In this document: piece after piece, positions 1 through 6,560 of the stretch | Layout: each line of letters starts with the position of its first letter | Numbering within the stretch: the stretch's first letter is position 1 | Assembly (NCBI GenBank): GCA_047629355.1 | Contig: JBLHWU010000290.1 | Span: 1-7,021, forward strand | Reading direction: 5' to 3' | Length of the DNA stretch: 7,021 bases | From: CAYUNA01 sp047629355 | Lineage (GTDB): Bacteria; Bacteroidota; Bacteroidia; Chitinophagales; Saprospiraceae | Program-made: the position numbers and the translations under genes | The notes under the pieces: model-generated | Databases searched by the model: none | What the model was told of the DNA's origin: nothing | What the model saw: only the letters and a program-made list of their open reading frames with translations

Positions 1-224
1 TTTTCGATAGTTTTCTTTTAAAAATCGTTGCATGGTCTACATCACGGAACTATTTTTAAGAGGAAAATAGCGGAATAAAGATGTTTTCAAATTACCCCAA
101 TAAATAGTGTCACGTACTTAGGTCTCTACTCAACACTTTACAAACATTTAACGCACCAAACAATTATTTAATCTAAGCCTAACCTTCTATTTATCTTATT
201 AGTTGAATTTTGCACCGAATTAAG

Positions 225-246
225 AAAGCAAGCAATGCTTTTTTTT
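225..246 (+). promoter_or_regulatory. terminator-like hairpin in the leader of the beta-helix lipoprotein gene
   Basis: A 6-bp stem AAAGCA/TGCTTT (225-230 with 236-241) closes a 5-nt loop and runs into eight T residues (239-246), 42 nt before the start codon at 289. It could end transcription arriving from upstream of the window, or act as an attenuator in the gene's own leader. A weak TAnnTTTG-like motif (GAATTTTG, 205-212) lies just upstream, so the hairpin may fall inside the transcript. The rest of 1-288 shows no gene or RNA that I can recognise. The stem is short and AT-rich, so the call is tentative. Confidence 0.3.
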
Positions 247-288
247 ATTATCCATTTTCAACAGTAAATTCTGAAACAAAGACAAAAA

Positions 289-1863
289 ATGAAAAATTTC
301 AAAATCTTATTCTTATTCTTAGCTTTTTTAGCGACCTCTGTTTTCACAATGACTTCTTGTGGCGACGATGATTCCTCTGTTCCTACCATTACGGTATCAG
401 GAATCGTTTCTGATGAACTTGGTAATTTATTGGAAAACACATCCGTAACATCTGAATCAGATGAAACGAAAACGACCACAACAGCAGCAGGTGGAACATT
501 TTCTATCTCTATTGAAGAAGGTGTAAATTTAGTATTTTCCAAAGATGGCTATAGCTCAACAACCGCTATCGCAGCAACTTTAGTAAATGTAACTTTGGAC
601 AGAAGTTCTGGAGCATTTTTCGCAGAATCATTTGCAACAGATGGCAACAGTTTTGTTGACCCAGCTTTCGGTGCAGGTAGCATTCAGCCCAGTGCTGACT
701 TAGGTACAGTGGCGACTATTGATGGTCAATTCCAAACCGTATCATTTAAAGGTGCAGTTGACCCATCGGGTACGCCTTGGTACGCTGGTTGGTCTTTTTA
801 TAGCCGTTTGATAGCAGGAGAAGTAAATTCTGCGGCATTAACTTTGGGCAATATCGTACAAGTAACTGATGCTGATATATTAAACTCAGGTAGCACTAGC
901 ATCACCTGGACGAATGACAATACTTATGTTTTGAATGGTTTTGTCTTCATTAACGATGGTCAAACATTGAATATTGAAGCAGGAACAATCATTCAAGGTA
1001 AATCTGGTGAGGCAGAAAACGCATCTGCTTTAATCGTAGCTCGTGGCGGTAAAATCAACGCAATGGGTACCGCAGATGCACCAGTTATTTTCACTTACGA
1101 AGGTGACATGGGTAATACGCCTGCGACACTTCGTGGACAATGGGGTGGCTTAATTATATTGGGTAATTCTTCCTTGAATAGCAATCCTGGGGAGTCGGCT
1201 ATTGAAGGTATTCCAACGAATGAACCTCGTGGTTTGTATGGTGGTAATATTGAGGATGAAAACTCTGGTGTTTTAAACTACGTTTCTATCCGTCATGGTG
1301 GTACTTTGATTGGTGGTGACAACGAAATCAATGGTTTAACTTTAGGTGGCGTTGGTAGCGGAACGACGATTGAATATGTAGAAATTATTGGTAATAAAGA
1401 TGATGGAATTGAATGGTTTGGTGGAACCGTTAAAGGTCGTTACTTGATTTCTGCTTTTTGTGCAGATGATGGATTAGATTATGATGAAGGCTACCGAGGT
1501 GGCAACCAATTTGTGATTGTACACCAAGACCCAGCGGCAGATGCAGCAGATCGTGGTGGTGAGCATGATGGTGGTACTGACCCAGAGACTGGTACGCCAT
1601 TCGCAACACCAACTTTCGTGAACGTTACTTCTGTTGGAAATCCTGATTCTCGTGCATTGACATTCCGTGATAATGCTGGTGGAAAATACCAGAATAGTAT
1701 TTTCGTCAACTACGGTAGAGGTGTAGACATTGAAAACTTAGAAGGTCAAGATCAAGATTCTTTCAAACAATGGGAAGATGGTTTGTTGGAATTGTCTAAC
1801 AATGTATTCTTTAACATTGGTGCAGGCGACCGTGCAGAGGAGACTTTCAAGGTGAGCAACTAA
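289..1863 (+). CDS. surface-type lipoprotein with carboxypeptidase-regulatory-like domain and right-handed beta-helix-like domain
   Basis: The 524-residue product starts with a lipoprotein signal peptide: a lysine-bearing N-terminus, a hydrophobic core (about 6-20) and the lipobox MTSC, with acylated Cys24. Acidic residues follow directly (GDDD, 25-28), like the surface-export signals known for Bacteroidota lipoproteins. Residues 33-104 resemble a carboxypeptidase-regulatory-like beta-sandwich (ITVSGIVSDELGN, a GGTFSISI strand, KDGYSS). Residues 109-174 hold a short segment ending in FKGAVDP and WYAGW. From about 207 to the end runs a glycine- and asparagine-rich repeating domain (TYVLNGFVF, IEAGTIIQG, GQWGGLIILG, INGLTLGGVGSG, DDGIEWFGGTV, FRDNAGGKY) typical of a Bacteroidota family usually annotated as hypothetical or beta-helix lipoprotein. 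No catalytic residues are recognisable. A role in binding or displaying something at the outer surface is inferred, not shown. There is no Shine-Dalgarno; the start is fixed by the signal peptide. The gene is monocistronic, with a terminator 43 nt after the stop. The domain order looks unusual (see findings). Confidence 0.85.
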   Translation: MKNFKILFLFLAFLATSVFTMTSCGDDDSSVPTITVSGIVSDELGNLLENTSVTSESDETKTTTTAAGGTFSISIEEGVNLVFSKDGYSSTTAIAATLVNVTLDRSSGAFFAESFATDGNSFVDPAFGAGSIQPSADLGTVATIDGQFQTVSFKGAVDPSGTPWYAGWSFYSRLIAGEVNSAALTLGNIVQVTDADILNSGSTSITWTNDNTYVLNGFVFINDGQTLNIEAGTIIQGKSGEAENASALIVARGGKINAMGTADAPVIFTYEGDMGNTPATLRGQWGGLIILGNSSLNSNPGESAIEGIPTNEPRGLYGGNIEDENSGVLNYVSIRHGGTLIGGDNEINGLTLGGVGSGTTIEYVEIIGNKDDGIEWFGGTVKGRYLISAFCADDGLDYDEGYRGGNQFVIVHQDPAADAADRGGEHDGGTDPETGTPFATPTFVNVTSVGNPDSRALTFRDNAGGKYQNSIFVNYGRGVDIENLEGQDQDSFKQWEDGLLELSNNVFFNIGAGDRAEETFKVSN

Positions 1864-1879
1864 TTATTAGGTAAGATAG

Positions 1880-1904
1880 ACAATCTAATTTTTGATTGTT
1901 TTTT
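1880..1904 (+). terminator. weak first hairpin of a tandem terminator
   Basis: A 6-bp stem ACAATC/GATTGT (1880-1885 with 1894-1899) with an 8-nt T-rich loop is followed by a T run to 1904. It lies 17 nt after the stop of the beta-helix lipoprotein gene and immediately before a much stronger terminator. It is probably an auxiliary or chance hairpin. Confidence 0.35.
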
Positions 1905-1906
1905 AT

Positions 1907-1948
1907 AAAAAGGAATCATTCTTTCGGTAGAATGATTCCTTTTTTTTT
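1907..1948 (+). terminator. rho-independent terminator of the beta-helix lipoprotein gene
   Basis: A perfect 15-bp stem (1907-1921 with 1930-1944, core GGAATCATTC/GAATGATTCC) closes an 8-nt loop TTTCGGTA. It is followed by T residues to 1948 and preceded by an A run. This is a canonical intrinsic terminator and marks the gene as its own transcription unit. Confidence 0.9.
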
Positions 1949-2003
1949 GAAAATTTTTAAACCTAGGGACTTGGAAAATAATACCCTCCTACAACAAACC
2001 CTT

Positions 2004-2177
2004 AAATAACTACCTATTTAATTTGAGAAGTGAGAAAATCCTAAGATTTTCAAGCTTCCTAAAACATAGTGCGCCTCGCCTTCGGCGAGGCGAGTGAGGT
2101 TATTGAGGGGTGAAAACGGTTTTTACAAAACCATTTTCACCCCTCAAACTCCCTTTGTTTTAGATAGGTAGTTATTT
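2004..2177 (+). repeat. composite palindromic repeat, copy 1 (174 bp)
   Basis: The element is bounded by a perfect 14-bp inverted repeat (2004-2017 with 2164-2177, AAATAACTACCTAT), extendable to 18 positions with one G-T pair. Inside are three stem-loops. The first is AT-rich: GAAAATC/GATTTTC (2034-2051) with an outer GAAG/CTTC (2027-2030, 2055-2058). The second is GC-rich: 9 bp CGCCTCGCC/GGCGAGGCG (2072-2092) with triloop TTC. The third is long: TTGAGGGG... (2103-2147), 14 bp, one C/A mismatch, then 6 bp and a triloop. It ends with the block CCCTCAAACTCCCTTT (2141-2156). The hairpin order, the 10-nt linker between hairpins two and three, and this end block recur in copy 2 at 3531-3671. No open reading frame is visible. 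It is either a non-autonomous mobile repeat or a structured RNA; the sequence alone does not decide. Confidence 0.75.
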
Positions 2178-2506
2178 TCGGGCTACATCACTACGCATGC
2201 TGACTCGTCCTTTTTCCTTTTAAAAACCCTAAAAAAAGTTTCAAATAAGCAGTCATGCTCGCTTTTTTTAGCGTTCCTAAAAGAAAAAATTACTTCGCTA
2301 TAATGCCTAGTTTATTACTTTACAAGTCCCTTGATTAAACAACAATTTAAAAAAAACAGATTTTTACCTGACATTTCCAAAAAATTGTATTTCTTTGCAT
2401 TTGAGAGAACTGGTTTTTCCCAAAAATAAGACAGTTGCTGTATTTGAAGAACCACAACCCAACATTTAATATACAAAATAATATAGCAACTTCGACATTT
2501 TGAAAT
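2178..2506. other. noncoding gap upstream of nusB
   Basis: Apart from a weak promoter candidate (2368-2397) I see no gene, RNA gene or long repeat here. The stretch is AT-rich, with stop codons in all frames and only short A/T runs. One small CGCT/AGCG hairpin around a T run lies near 2260-2275. Short open frames on the minus strand near 2315-2545 overlap the nusB start and have no recognisable protein character. Confidence 0.6.
2368..2397 (+). promoter_or_regulatory. candidate Bacteroidota-type promoter for nusB
   Basis: TTTCTTTG (2390-2397) matches the -7 consensus TAnnTTTG at all but one fixed position. CTGACA (2368-2373) sits at about the right distance (19 nt) for the -33 TTG element, again with one mismatch. 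Transcription would start about 100 nt before the nusB start codon. A second motif, TGTATTTG (2439-2446), also fits the -7 pattern but lacks a -33 partner. Both are imperfect, so this is tentative. Confidence 0.35.
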
Positions 2507-3442
2507 ATGCTTAGTAGAAGAAACATCCGCATCAAAGTAATGCAAGTTTTATACGCTAAAAATCAGGATAAACAACTGAAATTTAGTGAAGCATTGCGCT
2601 CGTATCGAGAAGGCTTACGCCATTCTTATGAGCTTTATTTGCTCAATTTGCTACAATTTATGAAGGTCATTGAGGTCGCTAAAAAAGATGCAACCAATCA
2701 ATCCGCTAAATTGCGCCCGACTAAAGAGAATTTAGCTTTCCGTCCTAAACTTTTTTCTAATCCATTGTCCCAATCTTTTTTCTTAGATGAAGGTTTAGAA
2801 AAATACTTTAGTGCCTATAAAGTTAAGGAAAAAATCAAGCTGGATGATTGCCGGAGTTTGTATTATGATTATCGAAAAACAGACCAATACAAAGCTTATA
2901 TTGCCAATAATCAATGTACTAATAAAGAGCATCAAGCTATTTTATTAGACTTATTCAAATGGCTGTCTGCCAATGAGTTATTCAATGAAAACATTGAAGA
3001 CAATTATTTATCTTGGACAGATGATAAATCATTGGTGGTTGGTGCGATAAAGAAGACCTTGAAAGCCTTGCCAGTTGCTGAAGAATTTTATAAAGAATAT
3101 CTTCCAGATTCAGAGGCAACGGTTGATTTCGGAGAAACTTTATTGAAGAAAGTGAACGATGATGACGCTAAATTATTAGCTATTATTGAACCGAGTTTGA
3201 ATAATTGGGATGCCGAACGAGTTGCAGTAATTGATATGGTTTTATTGAAAATGGCGATTACAGAATTGACCAGTTTCCCAACGATTCCAACGAAAGTAAC
3301 ACTGAACGAATTTGTAGAAATTTCAAAATTATACAGCACCGATAAATCCAAAGATTTTATCAATGGTATTCTTGACCGTTTGATGAAACAATTGGATAAA
3401 GATGGCGCGATTAATAAGGAAGGTCGAGGATTGAAGGAATAG
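2507..3442 (+). CDS. nusB: transcription antitermination protein NusB, long Bacteroidota form
   Basis: NusB binds boxA RNA together with NusE (ribosomal protein S10) and lets RNA polymerase read through rRNA operons; it acts in the cytoplasm. The product is 311 residues, about twice the length of proteobacterial NusB, but this length is normal in Bacteroidota. The N-terminus MLSRRNIRIKVMQVLYA matches the first helix of the family and supports the ATG at 2507. Residues about 30-200 form the lineage-specific helical, lysine-rich middle. The C-terminal third carries the classic NusB bundle: NNWDAERVAVIDMVLLKMAITEL, then TKVTLNEFVEISKLYSTDKSKDFINGILDRL. No Shine-Dalgarno is seen. The gene stands alone between a composite repeat upstream and its own terminator downstream. 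I see no yajC or DUF1573 gene, which often neighbour nusB in this phylum. Confidence 0.93.
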   Translation: MLSRRNIRIKVMQVLYAKNQDKQLKFSEALRSYREGLRHSYELYLLNLLQFMKVIEVAKKDATNQSAKLRPTKENLAFRPKLFSNPLSQSFFLDEGLEKYFSAYKVKEKIKLDDCRSLYYDYRKTDQYKAYIANNQCTNKEHQAILLDLFKWLSANELFNENIEDNYLSWTDDKSLVVGAIKKTLKALPVAEEFYKEYLPDSEATVDFGETLLKKVNDDDAKLLAIIEPSLNNWDAERVAVIDMVLLKMAITELTSFPTIPTKVTLNEFVEISKLYSTDKSKDFINGILDRLMKQLDKDGAINKEGRGLKE

Positions 3443-3459
3443 AAGATCGCGCACGAAAT

Positions 3460-3499
3460 AAAAAAGGTCAATATGGAATATCATATTGACCTTTTTTTT
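3460..3499 (+). terminator. bidirectional rho-independent terminator after nusB
   Basis: A 16-bp stem (3460-3475 with 3482-3497, core GGTCAATATG/CATATTGACC) with a 6-nt loop GAATAT is flanked by an A run and a T run. The T run on each strand means it can also stop transcription coming from the convergent minus-strand operon that ends at 3735. Confidence 0.9.
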
Positions 3500-3530
3500 G
3501 TTCTAAATGATTTCATTTGATTGGAAGAAT

Positions 3531-3671
3531 AAAGGAGGTTTGAGTTAATAAATAGTTTTAAAACTATTTCCTAACTCAAATCTCTCTTCCGCGCTGCCGC
3601 AGGCAGCGCGCGGTATGTTTTTGAGGGACAGATTTTGGTTTGCACCAGAATCTGTCCCTCAAACTCCCTTT
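3531..3671 (+). repeat. composite palindromic repeat, copy 2 (141 bp)
   Basis: The ends are imperfect 14-bp inverted repeats: AAAGGAGGTTTGAG (3531-3544) against CTCAAACTCCCTTT (3658-3671), two mismatches. Hairpin one is TTTGAGTTA/TAACTCAAA (3539-3580) around the perfect palindrome AAATAGTTTT/AAAACTATTT. Hairpin two is GC-rich: 9 bp CGCGCTGCC/GGCAGCGCG (3590-3610) with triloop GCA. Hairpin three pairs 3621-3638 with 3645-3662 (one G-T pair) and starts with TTGAGGG. Hairpins two and three are 10 nt apart, exactly as in copy 1, and the end block CCCTCAAACTCCCTTT (3656-3671) is identical. The element lies 31 bp after the nusB terminator, in the convergent gap before the minus-strand operon. It has no coding content and no clear target-site duplication. 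Confidence 0.75.
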
Positions 3672-3734
3672 CTCTGAATGAAATCTATTGCTTTAAATTA
3701 ATTACAGTACCGCTTATTCTCCATCTGCAATCCT

Positions 3735-5645
3735 TTACTTCTTCGGAAAATTCGGATTCAACTGATATGCTCGATTCAAGTATGGTCGCCCCGCAGCTTC
3801 ATTGCCAGAATCCAAATAGGAAGACCCTAAATAAAAGTTAATCGTCGCATCATTCGGCACATATTTTAAAGCCTCTTGAAATGCTTGGATAGCTGCTGGA
3901 AAATTCCCCGTCTGCGCGTTCAAACTCCCTAAATTTCGCCATCCATCTGTAAAACGCGGATCTACTTCCACTGCTTTTTGATAAGATGCCTTTGCTTTTT
4001 CAATATTTTTCATTTCAAAATAAAGCGTCCCCATATTGCTATAAATCAGCGCAGTAACAGGTTTATATTGAATCGCCTGATTATAATTTTTCAGCGATTC
4101 CTCATAATTCTTCAGGCGGTAATGCGTTATTCCCATCCGCCCGTAAGCATCCCGATATTGAGGATATAGTTTTACCGCTTTTTGCAAATGTGTCATTCCT
4201 TCAGCATACAATTGCTGTTTTTCACTAGCATTTTGTCTGTCATCCGCCGTTTTAGAGACTTCCAAACCGTAGTGATAATTCAGCTTTGCGCTATTCGGTG
4301 CAATTTTCACATCGCTTTTATAAAGGGTATAACTGTTCTCCCAAACGGGATTCCGAGTTATCGTTTTAAAGCTATACAATACGAAGATGATAGATAGAAT
4401 AGCTACGGCAGGTACCGCACTTTTTATTAAATGTAACGGCCGCTTCTCCCCAATTTTCAAATCTGTTTTTGTCAATGTTAAAACTAAAACCGTCAATGCC
4501 AACGTAAAACCAAGTGAAGCAGAGTATAGCAACCGATCTCCATAATTTGTTCCGATAACAATTAGAATATTGGTGAAAATGGAAAAGTTAATGAAGAAAA
4601 ACAAGATACCATAAGCGACGATATTTTTGTTTGTCAACATGGATTTTATGGCATAAATCACCAAGCCTAATATGACTAATAAAGCCAGCAAAACGCGCCA
4701 ATCACCGAAGCCTGTCAGCGGTATTTGCGGATAGCCAAAATCTGAACCCAAAGGGTGTGGAAAAACCATCGTCAGCAGATATTTTCCAAGAAATAGAAAG
4801 GCGGTTGCTAATTGTTCGCCAAAAGAGTTAGCGTGAGCAATTACATTATCTAAAATCGCGGTGTCTTTTGCAGAAGTCACTGTTCCCAAGACTAATTTTC
4901 GCACAAATAAATAGCAGATTATAGGAATTAAGAAAACCGCAGAAGTCGCCATTTTTTGCACTGAAAATTTCTTTCCAAAAAACCAGTAAGTCAGTGGAAA
5001 AACAGCTAAAAAGGTAATCGAATTTTCTTTGGAAAACATCGCCAATGTGTAACATAAAATACTTGCTATCAGTAATTTAACATCATTTCGTTCCCAGTAT
5101 TTCCACATTAAATTTAACGCACCAAAGCAAAATAGCAAAGCCAATATTTCATCCAAACTCTTGATATTCGCCACTGCTTCCACATGCACAGGATGTGCTA
5201 CAAAAAGCAGTGTGGTAAAAAATGGAATTAACAAATTATATCCCGATAGTATCCGCGCCAATGTAAAAAATATTAAGCAGCCCGATAAGGCATAGAGCAA
5301 CACATTAATGAAATGGTAAACACTAGCATTATCAGGCGAAATTTCCCATTGCAAGGCAAAAATAGAAAGCGTCACTGGACGATACAACTCACCTACAGTA
5401 GTTCCCCAATTTTTATACCCTGCCCGAAAGTGTGTTTTGAAAATTTCTGGTATGCTTTCTACGCCATTTTGAGTAATAAAATTATCTTTCAAAACCGAAT
5501 AATCGTCTAAGGCATATCCGTGCGAAAGTGTATTTGAATAAAGTAAAAATGCCAGACAAGCAATGATAATACCGTAAAGCCAAGGCGTCACATTTATGGT
5601 CTTTTTTGCCCCAATCTTTGTCCGTTTTGTTTTTTTATTTGCCAT
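3735..5645 (-). CDS. TMTC-like membrane protein: GT-C-type glycosyltransferase core with C-terminal TPR repeats
   Basis: The 636-residue product has a basic N-terminus, then about 11-12 hydrophobic spans between residues 22 and 427, then a soluble TPR region (about 440-636). The first extracytoplasmic loop carries the acidic pair of GT-C enzymes (YALDDYSVL, Asp47-Asp48), followed by YRPVT (88-92). Further family marks are HPVHVEAVANIKSLDE (151-166), FSKENSIT (204-211) and GDRLLYSASLGF (369-380). These match the DUF1736/TMTC group, whose animal members O-mannosylate cadherins and whose bacterial members are mostly uncharacterised. By analogy it would transfer sugar from a lipid-phosphate donor to an exported protein, with the TPRs (at least five, such as AIQYKPVTALIYSNMGTLYF) holding the acceptor; this is inferred. 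Its ATG lies 2 nt after the stop of the lipoprotein gene at 5648-6115, so the two are co-transcribed. No dedicated terminator is seen downstream; the convergent nusB terminator or the repeat hairpins could serve. Confidence 0.85.
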   Translation of the reverse strand: MANKKTKRTKIGAKKTINVTPWLYGIIIACLAFLLYSNTLSHGYALDDYSVLKDNFITQNGVESIPEIFKTHFRAGYKNWGTTVGELYRPVTLSIFALQWEISPDNASVYHFINVLLYALSGCLIFFTLARILSGYNLLIPFFTTLLFVAHPVHVEAVANIKSLDEILALLFCFGALNLMWKYWERNDVKLLIASILCYTLAMFSKENSITFLAVFPLTYWFFGKKFSVQKMATSAVFLIPIICYLFVRKLVLGTVTSAKDTAILDNVIAHANSFGEQLATAFLFLGKYLLTMVFPHPLGSDFGYPQIPLTGFGDWRVLLALLVILGLVIYAIKSMLTNKNIVAYGILFFFINFSIFTNILIVIGTNYGDRLLYSASLGFTLALTVLVLTLTKTDLKIGEKRPLHLIKSAVPAVAILSIIFVLYSFKTITRNPVWENSYTLYKSDVKIAPNSAKLNYHYGLEVSKTADDRQNASEKQQLYAEGMTHLQKAVKLYPQYRDAYGRMGITHYRLKNYEESLKNYNQAIQYKPVTALIYSNMGTLYFEMKNIEKAKASYQKAVEVDPRFTDGWRNLGSLNAQTGNFPAAIQAFQEALKYVPNDATINFYLGSSYLDSGNEAAGRPYLNRAYQLNPNFPKK

Positions 5646-5647
5646 GA

Positions 5648-6115
5648 TTATTCACAGTTTTTACCACGTTCAAAACCTAAAAATTCGCTAATCACTACTT
5701 GCTTCTCTCGTCTACCTTCCATACCTGGCTGGATATCATATTCACCGATTATTTTAACATAAATCTTCTCCGCAAAACCTCTGTCTTCAAAGCCCATATA
5801 GGCTTTTTCCAATTCAAGATACGCATTTCCCGATACTGGATAATGCTTGGAACTGCCGCAAGGATAAAAAATAGCCGCATCTGCTGCATACACAAAATAG
5901 CCCGTCATATTCGGTTGCTTAGCCGTACGGGAAGCTGCTATTTTATTGGCTGGCTTTTTCCGTTCTAATTTGAATGTTTTTTGGTCTTTTTTTACGGCAA
6001 AGCCTTTGGGTGTTTCTTTCGCAACTTCCTCGGTTTGCTCCTCCACGTTTACTTTTGGGTTTTCGCATTGAAAAAAGAAAATAGGCAGCAGCAATAATGC
6101 AATATTTCGATACAT
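5648..6115 (-). CDS. small lipoprotein with an NlpE-C-terminal/COG3015-like domain
   Basis: The 155-residue product begins with a short signal peptide (MYRNIALLLLPIFFFQC); Cys17 is the likely lipidated residue. A charged, probably flexible linker rich in Glu, Lys and Thr follows (about 18-68). The folded part (70-155) has the pattern GYFVYAADAAIFYPC, then LELEKAYMGF, YVKIIGEYDIQPGMEG and a terminal Cys. This recalls the small domain of NlpE-like and related envelope lipoproteins (ADA-F-x-x-C, LE-AY, P-MEG, final C). Cys86 and Cys154 could form a disulfide outside the cytoplasm. Function is unknown. As first gene of a two-gene operon with the TMTC-like protein, it may be a partner or substrate of that protein; this is inference. 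The start is fixed by the signal peptide, and a TAnnTTTG motif lies 40 nt upstream. Confidence 0.75.
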   Translation of the reverse strand: MYRNIALLLLPIFFFQCENPKVNVEEQTEEVAKETPKGFAVKKDQKTFKLERKKPANKIAASRTAKQPNMTGYFVYAADAAIFYPCGSSKHYPVSGNAYLELEKAYMGFEDRGFAEKIYVKIIGEYDIQPGMEGRREKQVVISEFLGFERGKNCE

Positions 6116-6154
6116 CTAGTTTTAGTTAAGTTTTAATTAATTTTTGATGAATGG

Positions 6155-6162
6155 CAAAATTA
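6155..6162 (-). promoter_or_regulatory. TAnnTTTG promoter element of the lipoprotein-TMTC operon
   Basis: On the minus strand this reads TAATTTTG, a full match to the Bacteroidota -7 element, 39 nt upstream of the lipoprotein start codon at 6115. I see no clear TTG at the expected -33 position, only T-rich sequence. Confidence 0.45.
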
Positions 6163-6208
6163 GTAAAAAAAATCAGGGAATTCTCTTAATATTTCTTCTT
6201 AGCTTTTC

Positions 6209-6216
6209 TACATTTG
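6209..6216 (+). promoter_or_regulatory. TAnnTTTG promoter element upstream of the small membrane protein gene
   Basis: TACATTTG is a full match to the Bacteroidota -7 element on the plus strand, divergent from the one at 6155-6162. A -33 TTG is not evident. It would give a leader of roughly 105 nt if translation starts at 6329. Chance occurrence in AT-rich DNA is possible. Confidence 0.35.
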
Positions 6217-6328
6217 TCGCAATCCTATTTTGCCTACGTGGTGGGTTTCCCATACCACCTAGGTTTTGCTTGAGTTATACAAGGCAAGAGGTACGGGAAA
6301 CATGCCACTTACCCAGAAACAAACAATC

Positions 6329-6553
6329 ATGGCAGAAAAACGCGACGCATTAGACGATTTTGAGGGAGAATACATTGGCAACATCTGGGGCTGGAAATTT
6401 TCTATGTTTTCCCTTGCTTTACTTTTGATTTTTTCTGGGTTTATTGCCTTTGAATATTATAAAACCGGAAAATTTCCAATGCCAGAGCGTTACGAGAAAG
6501 AGCGGCAAATGATAAAAGAAGATAGCTTGAATCAAATAAAATCACAACAATAA
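6329..6553 (+). CDS. 74-residue single-span membrane protein, function unknown
   Basis: From the ATG at 6329 the product is MAEKRDALDDFEGEYIGNIW..., with an acidic N-terminal stretch (6-14), one hydrophobic segment (about 24-44, WKFSMFSLALLLIFSGFIAF) and a charged tail containing KTGKFPMPERYEKERQ. The frame stays open upstream to a TTG at 6266 and an ATG at 6302, but residues coded there (LELYKARGTGNMPLTQKQ) look noncoding, and the acidic MAEKRD start is more protein-like. There is no Shine-Dalgarno to settle it. The balance of charges suggests an integral inner-membrane protein; I do not recognise the family. It is divergent from the lipoprotein-TMTC operon and could be functionally linked, but nothing shows this. 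The stop is followed within 10 nt by the degenerate palindrome at 6561. Confidence 0.6.
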   Translation: MAEKRDALDDFEGEYIGNIWGWKFSMFSLALLLIFSGFIAFEYYKTGKFPMPERYEKERQMIKEDSLNQIKSQQ

Positions 6554-6560
6554 ATAACAA

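Noticed and set aside
258..542. 94-residue open frame on the minus strand over the start of the beta-helix lipoprotein gene
   Set aside because: It mirrors a clear coding gene with signal peptide and domains on the plus strand; its own translation is low-complexity, with no recognisable start context.
2072..2147. Riboswitch or tRNA-like RNA in the GC-rich hairpin region
   Set aside because: No tRNA arms, CCA end or known riboswitch core can be made out; the recurrence at 3590-3662 next to an unrelated gene fits a dispersed repeat better.
2315..2545. Small minus-strand open frames upstream of nusB
   Set aside because: They overlap the nusB start and its probable promoter, are cysteine- and isoleucine-rich from AT-rich DNA, and match nothing I know.
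3088..3471. 127-residue minus-strand open frame over the end of nusB
   Set aside because: It is antisense to the most conserved part of NusB and runs into the nusB terminator; the serine/leucine-rich translation is a typical shadow.
6144..6353. 69-residue plus-strand open frame with a hydrophobic stretch in the divergent gap
   Set aside because: It overlaps both divergent promoter motifs and the start of the better-supported 74-residue gene in another frame, and its second half has no protein-like character.
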